Made by a program: the position numbers and the translations under genes
Part shown: positions 46,793-56,573 of the stretch, in pieces
How positions within the stretch are numbered: the first letter of the stretch is position 1
How the letters are laid out: the number at the start of each line of letters is the position of its first letter
Assembly (NCBI GenBank): GCA_001949185.1
Contig: BDGG01000003.1
Coordinates: 3,641,158 to 3,705,157, forward strand
Source: Ramazzottius varieornatus
Lineage: Eukaryota > Tardigrada > Eutardigrada > Parachela > Ramazzottiidae
Length of the DNA stretch: 64,000 nucleotides
Reading direction: 5' to 3'
Notes under the pieces: model-generated
Databases searched by the model: none
What the model was told of the DNA's origin: nothing
The model's input: only the letters and a program-made list of their open reading frames with translations

Positions 46793-48184
46793 ATGAGGAC
46801 GATGACCAGTGTCCGCAAGGTTTGAATGCCGAACTCCGATGCTTCTCACGAAGATTGTTCCGGTGAATCTTCTCCTCTCCCGTGATCCTTTCTCGTGAGC
46901 TTACATGTTCTGATTTACAGATATCTTCTTGTAATTTCTAGCAATGGCTTAGAATAACCAGCAGATCCCACGTAAACCCCGTGTTCCTTCTCGAAGGTGG
47001 CATCCAGCGAATCGGCCTAATCAGCCGAATGCTCCGCCACCTTCCCCGGTGGACTTCCTTCACGATGAAATCGAACGACGTAACTTGAAGTCAGCCATAT
47101 CTAAATGCGTGGTATAAAGCTAGGGGGACTTAATGCTGGATCTCTGTGGGCAATTATCGTGGGATCGGCGCTCACCGCCGGGACCGTAGTGGTAACTTCT
47201 GGGACATGTACTTTAAAGTGCCGATCATCTGGCTCGGGCAATCAGCGAGCGCGTTGCTTGATTGGCAATCCACTCACCCAACTTTTGATTAACTGAGCCA
47301 AATGATCGGCACTTTAAACTAGTCGTTTCCGAGCTTTCTTCTGCGTCTTGTTAGCAATACTGTAAATATTCGCTGCGTTTGCGCAGTACGTACACGTACG
47401 TGACGATGCACCCCCGTAGGGTGTTGCGCAATCCGTGAAACCGGACCGGGGCTGTACTTCACTTGTACGATGACCTCTGCGCGGACGCAGCGAATATTCA
47501 CAGTATCTCGTTTGATCTGCGTCGACCGAGAAGCAAGGATTTCTGAAGGTGTGGTTTCCTACATGAGAACAGAATGGGGATTCGTAATGATAACGAACTC
47601 AGTTAACTATAGCCGCCATTCCAACAGTAATATTAATCCACATACCGCCACTTAGTTTCACTTGTGTTCACGGTCTCCGGACAGGTTGTTGTAGTACTTC
47701 AGGAGTTCAGGTCTTTCCAGATCGAAAATTCTGTAACAGAGATGGCGTACACCTTATTCAAAGAAGCAGACCACAACTAAGGCGTATTCTTGTTTTGCAG
47801 TTTGAGCGTCAACAGCTGCTGTTAAATGAGCAAGGTGCCGCCATTCATCATCAGCAACAGACCCATCAAGACGATTACCGCGAAATATGGACCATGTTCC
47901 ACCATATCCGCCACTTCATCAGAGACGTCGACCATACCTCGGATATTTTTGAACGTCGAGTCCTCGGAGAGATTCCACCGTACGTATACTGCAGAATTTC
48001 AACTTTCTGTCTCCATCTGGCGATTGCTACTTCCTCTTTACTTACCTAATTACTTACTTACTTACTCCTTTCATTCAGTGGGCCTTCTCTTCCATGGTTG
48101 GTTCAACCTGCCGTCCGGATGACATTCTCCGGTGAAAGAGTCTCTTTAATACAGTATTCATCCATTTATATAGTTTACTTATAA
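46793..48184 (+). CDS. Unassigned small protein with Pro-rich N-part and helical middle
   Basis: Four exons whose phases agree: 46793-46819, 46953-47111, 47801-47979, 48079-48184, giving 156 residues. Exon 2 reads RKPRVPSRRWHPANRP, then APPPSPVDFLHDEIERRNL. Exon 3 is charged and helical (RQQLLLNEQGAAIHHQQQ, YREIWTMFHHIRHFIRDVD), and exon 4 ends YSSIYIVYL. I do not recognise the family. The 690-bp intron 2 holds a degenerate NOP53 fragment and two nested mobile elements. The weak point is the start: the nine-codon first exon is inferred, and reading exon 2 from an ATG at 46944 hits TAG at the second codon. If exon 1 is wrong, the locus could be a pseudogene. Confidence 0.45.
47211..47319. mobile_element. 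TA-flanked inverted-repeat element, type D (109 bp)
   Basis: Left arm TTTAAAGTGCCGATCATCTG and right arm (reverse complement) TTTAAAGTGCCGATCATTTG, continuing GGCTC on both sides. TA lies at 47209-47210 and 47320-47321. The NOP53 parent shows an uninterrupted target, which supports insertion. Confidence 0.85.
47360..47503. mobile_element. TA-flanked inverted-repeat element, type C, copy 2 (144 bp)
   Basis: Begins CTGTAAATATTCGCTGCG and ends CGCAGCGAATATTCACAG, with TA duplicated at 47358-47359 and 47504-47505. The parent NOP53 sequence GGCAATATCC shows the empty TA target. Same length as, and inverted relative to, the copy in XPA intron 1. Confidence 0.92.
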
Positions 48185-48206
48185 CCATGCATAAGTGCCA
48201 TCTTTG

Positions 48207-48540
48207 TCAGAGACCCGGTGAATAAATACATTTTGCTGTCAAGACAATTTCCTTGTAAAGACTATACAACGTCAACCAAGAATAGTAGATAACACTCCAT
48301 GCCATCATTGCAATTAGAGAAATGATGTAACTCTGCTTGGCCACCACGCGGGTCAGGTACTGAAGAACCATCCTCACACGGTACTTGTGCAGTGAGGATT
48401 CGGAGTGCGGAGACGGTGGTTCGATCGTGACGGTTCCTTGTAGTGCGCTGTTGGTAACTGGACCTGGTTGGGATGGAGTAACTACGAAGACAGAAGAGTG
48501 GCAGTCCAATGTTATGGTCGTTGTGAGAGTAACTCCCAAG
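48207..48540 (-). other. Unassigned minus-strand frame with membrane segment
   Basis: Frame reading LTTTITLDCHSSVFVV, GTVTIEPPSPHSESSLHKYR, then a hydrophobic segment SYIISLIAMMAWSVIYYSWL and an end at IYSPGL. It looks like the last exon of a membrane protein, but it lies immediately downstream of the broken WDR46 and no upstream exons could be assigned. Not recognised. It could be a novel C-terminal exon acquired by the WDR46 locus, a remnant, or chance. Confidence 0.35.
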
Positions 48541-48639
48541 TGGTGTTGCAAAATTAAACGTTTGCCATACCAGGGGCAAGACGTCCGAGGAACAGGTCAC
48601 CTAGTCGGTAAACTCCATTCCTGTCAGAACCAAGGTTGA

Positions 48640-49799
48640 TTCGCGAAAGGCAAGCGATGCGGACGATGGGCGTAAAAAAAGCTTTGTGACGCGAGTGGTT
48701 CGGGAACGTTGGGTGACCACAGGCTGACTGTTCCGTTACTGTAGCCCAAACGCATGACGGCATTGCTTAGGTTCTTCTTCATCACCGCTAGTCGGCCGTT
48801 CTTCGTATTGAACTGGGAAACCATCTGTCCGACGGAGATGTCCAACCAGGACAAGTAACCTCTTTCACTTCCTGCAGAAAGGAGTCAAGTCAACACTCAT
48901 GTGTGTCGGCGGCAACGAGCGTGAGTCAGCCATATCAAACTCGAACCGGTCGCTGACGTCATCCGGGCCGAAATTATAGGGTGGCCAATATACTCTTCAT
49001 GGCCACTTCACGGCTACCTTTGAATGTGTTATCCGGATATATTCTGCAGGCATTCAAGGAGAACTAAAGTACGTTGGCTGTGTTCAAAGCTTACCGGTAG
49101 CTAACAAGAAATGGTAGGGAAGGAAGTCCATCGTCAGGACTTGGAATAGCTTCTTGATGCAGTGAAGTTCGACTCCTTTGCTGTCGTAGATGTTGACCCA
49201 TTGCTTCTGACCCAGTGCCATCATCGTCTCCTGATGAAGCCACTGTCCACATGCTATGCTTTCCTGGACGTGAAACTCACACATCAGCTTCTTCGTTATC
49301 CAGTCCATGGTGGCTACATGTCCCTGTTTGCCAAATAGCATCAAATGTCGACCATTGCGAGTATACTGGAATCCATACGGACCAAAGTCGTTCAGCTGCA
49401 GGTCAAAATTCTTGGCTTGACTTTGTATATCCACGGTCTTCGCTAGGTCTTTCTGCGTAACGCGAGCTGTGTCTTCTAAGGCATCTTCAGCTTCAAAGAA
49501 GTTTGAAGCTTTGGCATGGAGTCTTTCTATACGAGCAGATTGACGTTTACTGAATAAGCGCGCTAGTATTTGTTTGAGAGAAACTATAGACGAGAAAGCG
49601 ACTGTGGCCGATAAGTAACTTATAAAAACAGAAGGATCAGCGTTCTTACATTTGCACTAAGTGATTATTAGAGTTCCTCTTACCGTCGCATCCGACATCT
49701 GGGCTTGAACGTCAAGTTTTCCAGTATCTCCCCTAGCAAACAATCTGTAATGTCTTTCAGTCCATGAGGATATATAGGCGATCCCGATGGCACGTCCAT
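48640..49799 (-). pseudogene. WDR46: WDR46 (UTP7-type) homologue, apparently truncated
   Basis: Clear WDR46 sequence on the minus strand from ATG 49799: [132 protein letters not shown]. Matching continues to mid-propeller. It then breaks at a run of seven T (minus strand, near 48677): one frame stops after 19 more codons, the other continues [10 protein letters not shown] and ends soon after. The remaining WD repeats and the C-terminal BING4/UTP7 region, needed in 18S rRNA processing, were not found in the next 1 kb. Either a pseudogene, an assembly error, or exons I failed to see. Function would be lost as it stands. Confidence 0.7.
48954..48961. promoter_or_regulatory. CRE-like TGACGTCA
   Basis: Perfect palindrome inside a WDR46 intron; no evident promoter context. 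Confidence 0.25.
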
Positions 49800-50530
49800 G
49801 TGTCCACAAATAGACGATATTACATCAACCTTGCAGTATCGGCAGGTATCTCCTTCACTGGCTTTGCAACCCCGTGGCGATTATTCTGAGCAGTGTTCCT
49901 GACTTCCTGTATGACCTTCGGTACCACTAAACGTACCAGGATCCAGGAACCTTATAACTTAGCATGCAAAATTTCAAATGCACTGGTGTACACTGATGAG
50001 CTGTTGTACCTCGCCTTGCCGGAATGGAAAAACAAACGTTAAGCGGTTAATTGATTGCGTCAAACGAATATCTAGGCGGAGCAAATGTTCTTTATGTCGT
50101 CGACCAAACAACCAAAGCAGAAGAAAACTGTAGCGCCAATATGCGGCAGCTCGACTGGTTCCACAGACAAAGTAAACAGAAAAGAAGAAAAGCTCTGAAA
50201 CGTGAGCATATGTCATCCGCGATGCGGATTAGAGGATTTCTGCAGTTGACGATTCATAGATATATAGCAAGATCGTGACTGATTCTCCGATGTTCGGCGT
50301 AAGTGCCGATGGGTACTCTTTACCTACCTACGGAGGCTGCTGAGTCGGCCCGCATCTTGGCACGCCGTTGCTGACAGACGGCAAAGCACCATAGTGCGTG
50401 CTATGGCGAAGCAGCCAGCTGTTCGGACGCACTCTGGAAGTACTGCAGCTCTACAGCGTTTCTCCCTCGACGAATTCTGTCTTATGAAGAGCAGATTTTG
50501 TATGGAAACAAAACTCGCGCGCAACTGTTA
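49800..50530. other. Divergent interval WDR46/NDUFAF5
   Basis: Short frames only; likely promoter sequence for both neighbours. Confidence 0.45.
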
Positions 50531-51710
50531 ATGGCACCTGTCCGTGATCAAGTCCTGTTCAGGCTGGCTAGCACGCTTTGCCAACTCTCTGCTCGATCAT
50601 GCTCGAACCTACCGTCTCGTCGTGCATGCTTATCAACCGCCGCTCTGCCCGTCAGGCCATCGGTAACTCAACCACTTCGAGCTTCCGAAACGGTTATGAA
50701 TGTCTTTGACAGGAAGGCGAAGGAGCTCCAACGCGACCGTGCGGCAGCACAAGAAGACGTCGGAGTGTATGACTACCTTCGTTCCGAAGCGGGCTACCGT
50801 CTCGCTGATCGCATCAAAGATGTCAGTCGAAAGTTCGACAAAGCTCTGGACATTGGCTGCGGACGAGGTCAAGTAGCCGAACACATCTACTGCGACATGG
50901 TGGGGAGACTCTACCAAACCGAATTGTCGAAAGGCTTTCTGGATCAGAGTAAAAGCAGCCCGGAAGCCGAAACAGTCAAGATGCATTTGGACGAAGAACT
51001 GCCTTTACCTTTTGAGGACAACGAGATGGACTTGGTCGTGTCGAGCCTGAACCTCCATTGGGTTAATAATCTACCTGGCTTGCTACAGCAGATACATCGG
51101 ATATTGAAACCCGATGGGTGCTTCATAGCTGCAATGTTTGGTGGGGAAACGCTGTTCGAGCTAAGATGTTCTTTACAGCTGGCGGAAACAGAACGCGAAG
51201 GAGGGTTCGCGCCACACATCAGTCCTTTCACCTCCATAAGGGATGTGGGTAACTTGTTGAACCGCGCCGGGTTTAACTTGTTAACGATCGATGTGGATAC
51301 GATCGTTGTGTCGTACCCGACAATGTTCGAGCTCATGTGGGACTTGAAAGGCATGGCGGAGAACAACGCTGCGTGGTCACGGAAGGTGCGTAAATTCGCC
51401 ACTAAGAACCCTAGGCGTTGGTCTGTAAAGGGCTCGTTTTGTCTAGGTACATCTTCATCGGGATTCGCTTCTGGCCGCTGCGTCTATCTACCGAGAAAGC
51501 TACGGTAACAAAGACGGAAGTGTACCAGCAACTTTTGAAATACTTTTTATGATCGGCTGGAAGCCTCACAGTTCGCAGGCACCACCGGCTGAAAGAGGTT
51601 CGGGGGAATTCTCCTTGAAAGACCTGAAAAATCTTCCAGCATTGACGAAAAAGAAGCCTGTCCCGGTTATTCAGTCTGATAAGCAAGACCAGCTGTCGAA
51701 AACAAAGTAA
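50531..51710 (+). CDS. NDUFAF5: Complex I assembly methyltransferase/hydroxylase NDUFAF5
   Basis: Two exons joined across 51388-51447 (SRK | [13 protein letters not shown]). The N-terminus up to about residue 40 is Arg/Ser-rich, like a mitochondrial presequence. [16 protein letters not shown] begins the conserved part. The SAM-binding motif is [14 protein letters not shown], followed by [17 protein letters not shown] and [16 protein letters not shown]. The C-terminus shows the diagnostic [39 protein letters not shown]5 hydroxylates an Arg of NDUFS7 early in complex I assembly. If the intron is not spliced, translation stops at 51508, losing the family signature. The human homologue is of similar length; the last about 35 residues (Lys-rich) are not conserved. 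Confidence 0.95.
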
Positions 51711-51819
51711 TACGTGAGAGTTCTCGTAGGAGCTATTTACTGTACATTTTATCCTTATGAGTTCTAAGTGTTGACCCTCGAGTAAAAACACTAATTACCG
51801 AAGCGCCAAGCAGAGTAAA

Positions 51820-54783
51820 CTAAGTAGTTGTCTTCACTGGTTTTCCTTTCGCAGACGCGGAGGAAGGACGCGAAGATGGACGTGATGCAGCAGGGCGACT
51901 CGATCGGCCAGTTGAAGGACGTGAGGGAGCTTTACTTGACGCACTACCTGGTCGAGATGCCGAAGAGGAGGCTTTAGGTAACATTTGAAGTGCCATGTTC
52001 CTGGCTTTCCTGTAGGCGTAACCGAGAGTTTTCCAGTCGAGGACGTTCCGCAGGAGTTCGGTTTTTCTTCGCTGCAAACGCCTCTCACTCCCAGATAGTT
52101 TAGTAAAACTATGGATGTATCCGGTTAACTGCTCAATCGCTTGTTCAGCGCTTTTGTACTTCCGGTCAACCAGGAAGATGCCAAAGTCCGCCGGGTTGGG
52201 TATCAGCTCCTCGATGAAGCAACCAAACCCGGAGAGGTTCGTCGTGATGCTGGGGACCCCGATGACGGCGCACTCTGCCGGAGTGTATCCCCACGGTTCG
52301 TAACCTGACAAGTGATATCAAACAGAACTGTGAATTTGCAGTCAGTGTTTTCTCCCTGTTGTATAGGCAGAGGAAAGGTGTTCGAATGGGCTCTACTCCA
52401 AAAGCCAAAACTTACTAGATGGGAATACGCCCAAGTGGCATCCGTGAACAAACTCGTCGTACTCCATGGGCAACACAGGACTTGATGGTGAGAGGAACTG
52501 TGGATGAAAAATCACCTGAAATCGAAATACCTGTTGACACGTCTGTTTCTCGTAGACGACCATAACGTGGAATTTCGCGATTGCCTGGGTGTACCTTGAC
52601 GCGATCGGATGGATGGTTAAACAACCGACATCGGCGGACCTCCATAAGAACAGCATCGGTCTTGTCATCCAACATATTGTGCGTGCAAATGGGTGGGAAG
52701 CTACACGGCTAGACAAGGTATCGCGCTGTAGTTGAAGAACATGAACGAGTATGCTGCATATCATACCTTCACGTTCTCCACACAGGTCCTCAAGTATTCA
52801 GTCTCGGGGCCGTCTGGCAGGTTTTCGAAGAGCACTTTCCCACTTCTGAAAATGAAGACACATGGTAAAGAATTTTTCGCCTTTGTGATACTGATTGCTA
52901 GGGCTGTCCAGACCTTAGGCAGCTGTTCATCAAGGCCTTCGAATTCGCAGTCGGAATCGCCGTGATAGCTTTTTGGAGTTGGAGTCGGACAAACTGGCCT
53001 CGTAACGTGGAAGCGTTGTACCCGTTGGTCGCTGCCGGCATGATGATGAAGGCTACGATAGTGACGTCGGTACCGTCCTTCTTCAGCCGATGGTTCAGAC
53101 GCGCAAGAGCCTCGATGTAGTGGTCGCAACCTTTGTTGTGATACTCGTAACGTCCCGCCAAGAATAGGTACAGTGTGTTGTCCAGGTCGAAGTTTAGATG
53201 CCTGAAAAAAAGGTGGATTTCTTGCGACTGCGGCTATACGTATGTGAGTTGAGCGGTGCACACTGCGGAGTCTTACCCGTGAAAGTGCCCACGAACGAAG
53301 TCGTGAATCTTTTCTTTCGCGGCATTGTGTTGCTCCTGGAGTTTGCCAGTTGGTGCCAGGCAGTCGCCGTTCATTCCATTCGGAGTAATAATCTCTGAAA
53401 AGATCTTAGGGTTAGTTTTGCAGTTTCATGTACGTGGATGTACCATTTTGTTCCAGGAATCGAACGTACCCGGATAACGACGAAGGAAACGTCGGGCTTC
53501 TTCTGCAGTGGTTTTAGAAACCGTTGTGAAGACATGGCAAACGGTAGCGGCGACCTGTTGACGGCAAAGAAGAAGGTTTCATAAACCTTGCGGACTGGTC
53601 AGATCTTCATCCAAGCTACAGCACGGGAGGTGAACCTACGTGGGGAAAGGAGGCTCACTTTTTCAATGCAGTAACGGTAATAAAATCCGCGGTTGGCAGC
53701 TTCGCGATCGCAGTCGATCTACGAGTCAGACGGTAGGTGGTATTACAAAACACCGCATTTCTGTGAAGTTCTGCGCCACAGATACCTGTCCTATGAGCGG
53801 TTCGGAAACCTTTCCCGCCGACAGAAACCTTCCTAATAGAGTGGCGTGCGTGGTGAACACTGTTGCCATTTCGAAACCGCGTTGTCGACACAATAAGAGC
53901 CCTATCGCCGACAGCCATTCGTGAAACTGAAGGAGAACGATCTTAAAGTTCCGGATGTTTGTTTGGTGACGGAGCTACAAAGAACGGTCAGCAGGTCAGC
54001 AAGTGAATCCCAACAGCAATCAGGAACTGAAACTGGGTAAACAGAACGTACAGTTGAGTGGCGCACTCTTCGAGCCAGTAACAACCAAAACGTGCGCCAC
54101 TTGTGATGGCGATCTTGTACGTTCTGTTTGCGCAGCTTCCCGTTAACTTACCTCTCCCAGGAACCAAGCAGTAAGATACCCAAATATCAGGGCATCATTA
54201 ACTTCAGTGTCACTCCATGGAATTTTGATCTTGGTAATCTCTAGAAAATCTGCTCTCCATTCCCTCAAATGGTCAGCGGCGGAAGCCACCTCGAATAAGA
54301 TGACATATGGATACCCGTCGATCTTCCACCTTCCCGTCCGTACCTGTCCAGAACAAAAAATCGGTAATCCTGTCTAATTTCAAGGAATACTCTCTATGAA
54401 ACGATTTTCGCTTTCTTACACCTTCACATCGCGATTACGAAGAGTATTCAGAGCGTCTTTAATACCGATGGTCTCTTCTAGGTCGCAAGGTTCGAACTCG
54501 GAACGGCACTGTGCAGCGTTGTAAGGCCCAACCAGGAAGTACCGGTTTCCATATTCTTGTACGCTAACATCGGCTTTGGAACGGATAACCGTTGAGATGC
54601 CTCCAACTACAGAAGCGAACAAAATTCGAGTCCGAATAACAACAAAAAGACAAAACTCAATTGCGAAAAAATCAAGATCACACCTTTGTTCAGAACTTCC
54701 CAAGATACTTCGAAAAGGTAAACGTTCTCCGCAACTGCGGCTGATGATACAGATTCGCTCAGTTTATTACTTGATGCTGCCAT
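51820..54783 (-). CDS. GYS: Glycogen synthase
   Basis: About ten minus-strand exons from ATG 54783. The GT3 N-terminus has [12 protein letters not shown] then [11 protein letters not shown] (UDP-glucose loop) and RYFLVGPYN. Further blocks are [96 protein letters not shown] and, near the end, [20 protein letters not shown] with the catalytic ExxxxxxxE pair. Then [11 protein letters not shown] and [13 protein letters not shown]. The enzyme extends glycogen alpha-1,4 chains. The C-terminal tail differs from vertebrate GYS1: instead of the multi-site phosphorylation tail it has a Ser/Arg/Pro-rich stretch ([18 protein letters not shown]). One intron holds a palindromic repeat. Confidence 0.96.
54032..54141. 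repeat. Palindromic intron element, copy 11
   Basis: GAGTGGCGCACTC near 54056 and GTGCGCCACTTG near 54092, outer arms GTAAACAGAACGTAC / GTACGTTCTGTTTGC, in a glycogen synthase intron about 15 nt after the donor. Confidence 0.82.
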
Positions 54784-55084
54784 CAGAACTAGCCGCACGT
54801 TGATAATGTAGTACAAAAACCTATGATGTGTTTCCTCCCGGTTAGAGCTGATCTTTTAGCAGGAACACCGAAAAGAGTCTCCACAGCATGCTCTGTTGTT
54901 TCCATAACTCCATATGACCACAACCGGTAACTTAGCCCCACGGGACACAACAGAGCGAAGAGCAGCAACGCGATCCCGCGGAAGGATCGTGGACGCCGCT
55001 TTTATCGACGCTTTCCGGGGGAACTTCCGGCTTCCGGTGAGCACGTATACGCAGCGATGTGATGTCATGTCGTGTCATATCACG
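54784..55084. other. Intergenic with short tandem repeat
   Basis: About 300 bp between glycogen synthase and FucT; the end nearest FucT contains a degenerate TGTCA/CACGTCA tandem repeat (about 55061-55095) overlapping the FucT stop. Confidence 0.5.
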
Positions 55085-56573
55085 TCACGTCATAGTCCTG
55101 TATATATGGTTTACATAAGGGTTCGCGGTCCAAACTTGATTTCCGTTTCGGTCTCCGATAATCGGTATGGTACAACGAGCCTCATCAAACCACCATTTTC
55201 CCAGATTATTATAGGCCTTTGGAGAAAGTTCTCCATCGTTCAAGATGCCACACAGCTTGCACCAGCCGATCTCGGGGGATTGTAGGTCTTTCGGTAACGT
55301 CAGGTACCTCGACTTGAATTTCCATTGGAAATACTGACTGTACCAGTGTTTGTTTCCGGCAACTTTTCGCAAATGATCGGCAAGGAGTCTGGGACTGGAA
55401 AAGTCCAGAATGTTAATGTAGGAGTTTGGTGGAAAGATCTGCGAGTAATCTGCACCGCCGTACACCACGGGAACGGCTTCCTGGTTATACGCTCGGAACA
55501 TTTTCTCTGTGACGTAGTCTTTACATACACTACAAACAGACAACACACACAGTAAGACATATCAGAGTCAGGTCACGCTTTTCAAAATTCGAATTAGAAA
55601 TGGAAGGTCGGCAAACAAGCTTGACAAGATTTCTATTCAAAGTAGCGCACTCTTTCAGCCAGCAGCAGCGAAAATGTGCGCCACTTTGGAAAATAATCTG
55701 TCGAGGTTGTTGGCCGAGTTCCCCCATGTAATGGCTCAGCTAGTATTACCTGTTTTCGAACGCTAGATAGAATTTATACGTGGAAACCTTTTCATCACAG
55801 TGTTCGGAAGTTTTATTGCAGGAGTTGTTTCCACACGAGCCAAAGACGTCCAGCGGTATGTAGCGAGCAAGTTCTTCGATATAGACATGCCGAAAACTCG
55901 GGGTACAACAGTTGGACACGAAAATCACAGCGAACCCTGCTTTCTTTCTCCAAGCATCCTCGAAGTTTGAGGGGTCGTTCCACAGCTTGGGCTTGAAGTC
56001 TCGATAGTAATGATCTGATGGAATGTCGGAGTCCAGCCGATAGGTGAAGGTCAGATTGAAGAACCCGTCGTACTCATCGAGCATCATGTTCGTGTGAGGC
56101 GGTGATTCTAGCAGGTAAAACACGTAATACTGATTGGGAGATCGGAAAGAGGGCACGGACTTGTCCGGTTGATCGGCTAGTTCGCGGATGTGGAAAATGA
56201 CCGCGGCACTCCGGTTGACCAAATCTCTCCGGTTTGTCAAAAGGCAGTTCTTGACTGGACAGTTATCCAGAGCTTGCTGGGCGACCATACGATGCTCGGA
56301 GGTGGATGTAAACGGCTGACTGAAGTATTCTGTCCAGAAAAGTATCAAGATGGAGTCATTAACTGAGCTGAGATGTTCGACAGCCATTGTCGTCGTAGGT
56401 GGATTTACAACGGGTTTTTCCCAAAAGAAGCTCCAGCTCTGCACAACAGCCCGTCCAGTGCTGACAGTCCAGTTAGCTCGAAGTATTCCCAGCAGAAAGC
56501 ACAGTGCAATAGGGGGTCCAAAGATCTGCAGTAAACGTTTCAAGGTTGGGAGTCGTACGTGACTGGTCTTCAT
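55085..56573 (-). CDS. Golgi alpha-1,3-fucosyltransferase (GT10)
   Basis: Two coding exons (56573-55752 and about 55534-55085). A short cytosolic tail and one signal-anchor (PPIALCFLLGIL) give the type II topology. Motifs of the family: ILFWTEYF near the start of the stem, YYVFYLLESPP, YDGFFNLTFTYRLDSDIP, VDVFGSCGN-type block, and the signature FYLAFENRSVCKDYVTEK spanning the intron. Then VPVVYGGADYSQIFPPNSYINI follows. The enzyme transfers fucose from GDP-fucose onto GlcNAc of N- or O-glycans. Whether it makes core alpha-1,3 or Lewis-type linkages is not decided by these motifs. The single intron contains a palindromic repeat. The neighbouring MAN2A (downstream on the map) makes likely substrates in the same compartment. 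Confidence 0.92.
55602..55725. repeat. Palindromic intron element, copy 12
   Basis: AAAGTAGCGCACTC near 55639 and TGTGCGCCACTTTG near 55675; outer arms GGAAGGTCGGCAAACAAG / GTTGTTGGCCGAGTTCC, in the FucT intron. Confidence 0.78.

Larger units (their letters stand above)
47143..47740 (-). pseudogene. Degenerate genomic duplicate of part of NOP53
   Basis: Matches NOP53 42510-42846 at roughly 75-80 % by e.g. GGTGGTAACTTCCGGGACCT (parent) against GTAGTGGTAACTTCTGGGAC, then GTCGACCGAGAAGCAAG, GGTGTGGTTTCCT and CGGTCTCCGGACAG. After removing two inserted elements (109 and 144 bp plus target duplications), the remaining length is about that of the parent. The copy includes parental intron sequence, so it arose by DNA duplication rather than retroposition. 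It lies inside intron 2 of the unassigned plus-strand gene. Confidence 0.85.

Noticed and set aside
46090-47503. Type C elements as part of a CRISPR-like or tandem array
   Set aside because: Only two copies, inverted, with terminal inverted repeats and TA target duplications; this is a transposable element signature.
48045-48068. TTAC tetranucleotide run as a regulatory feature
   Set aside because: Short microsatellite in an intron near the acceptor; no reason to assign function.
50498-51508. NDUFAF5 ending at 51508
   Set aside because: The last ~37 residues of that frame are intron plus wrong frame; splicing gives the conserved HRDSLLAAA and [17 protein letters not shown] end.
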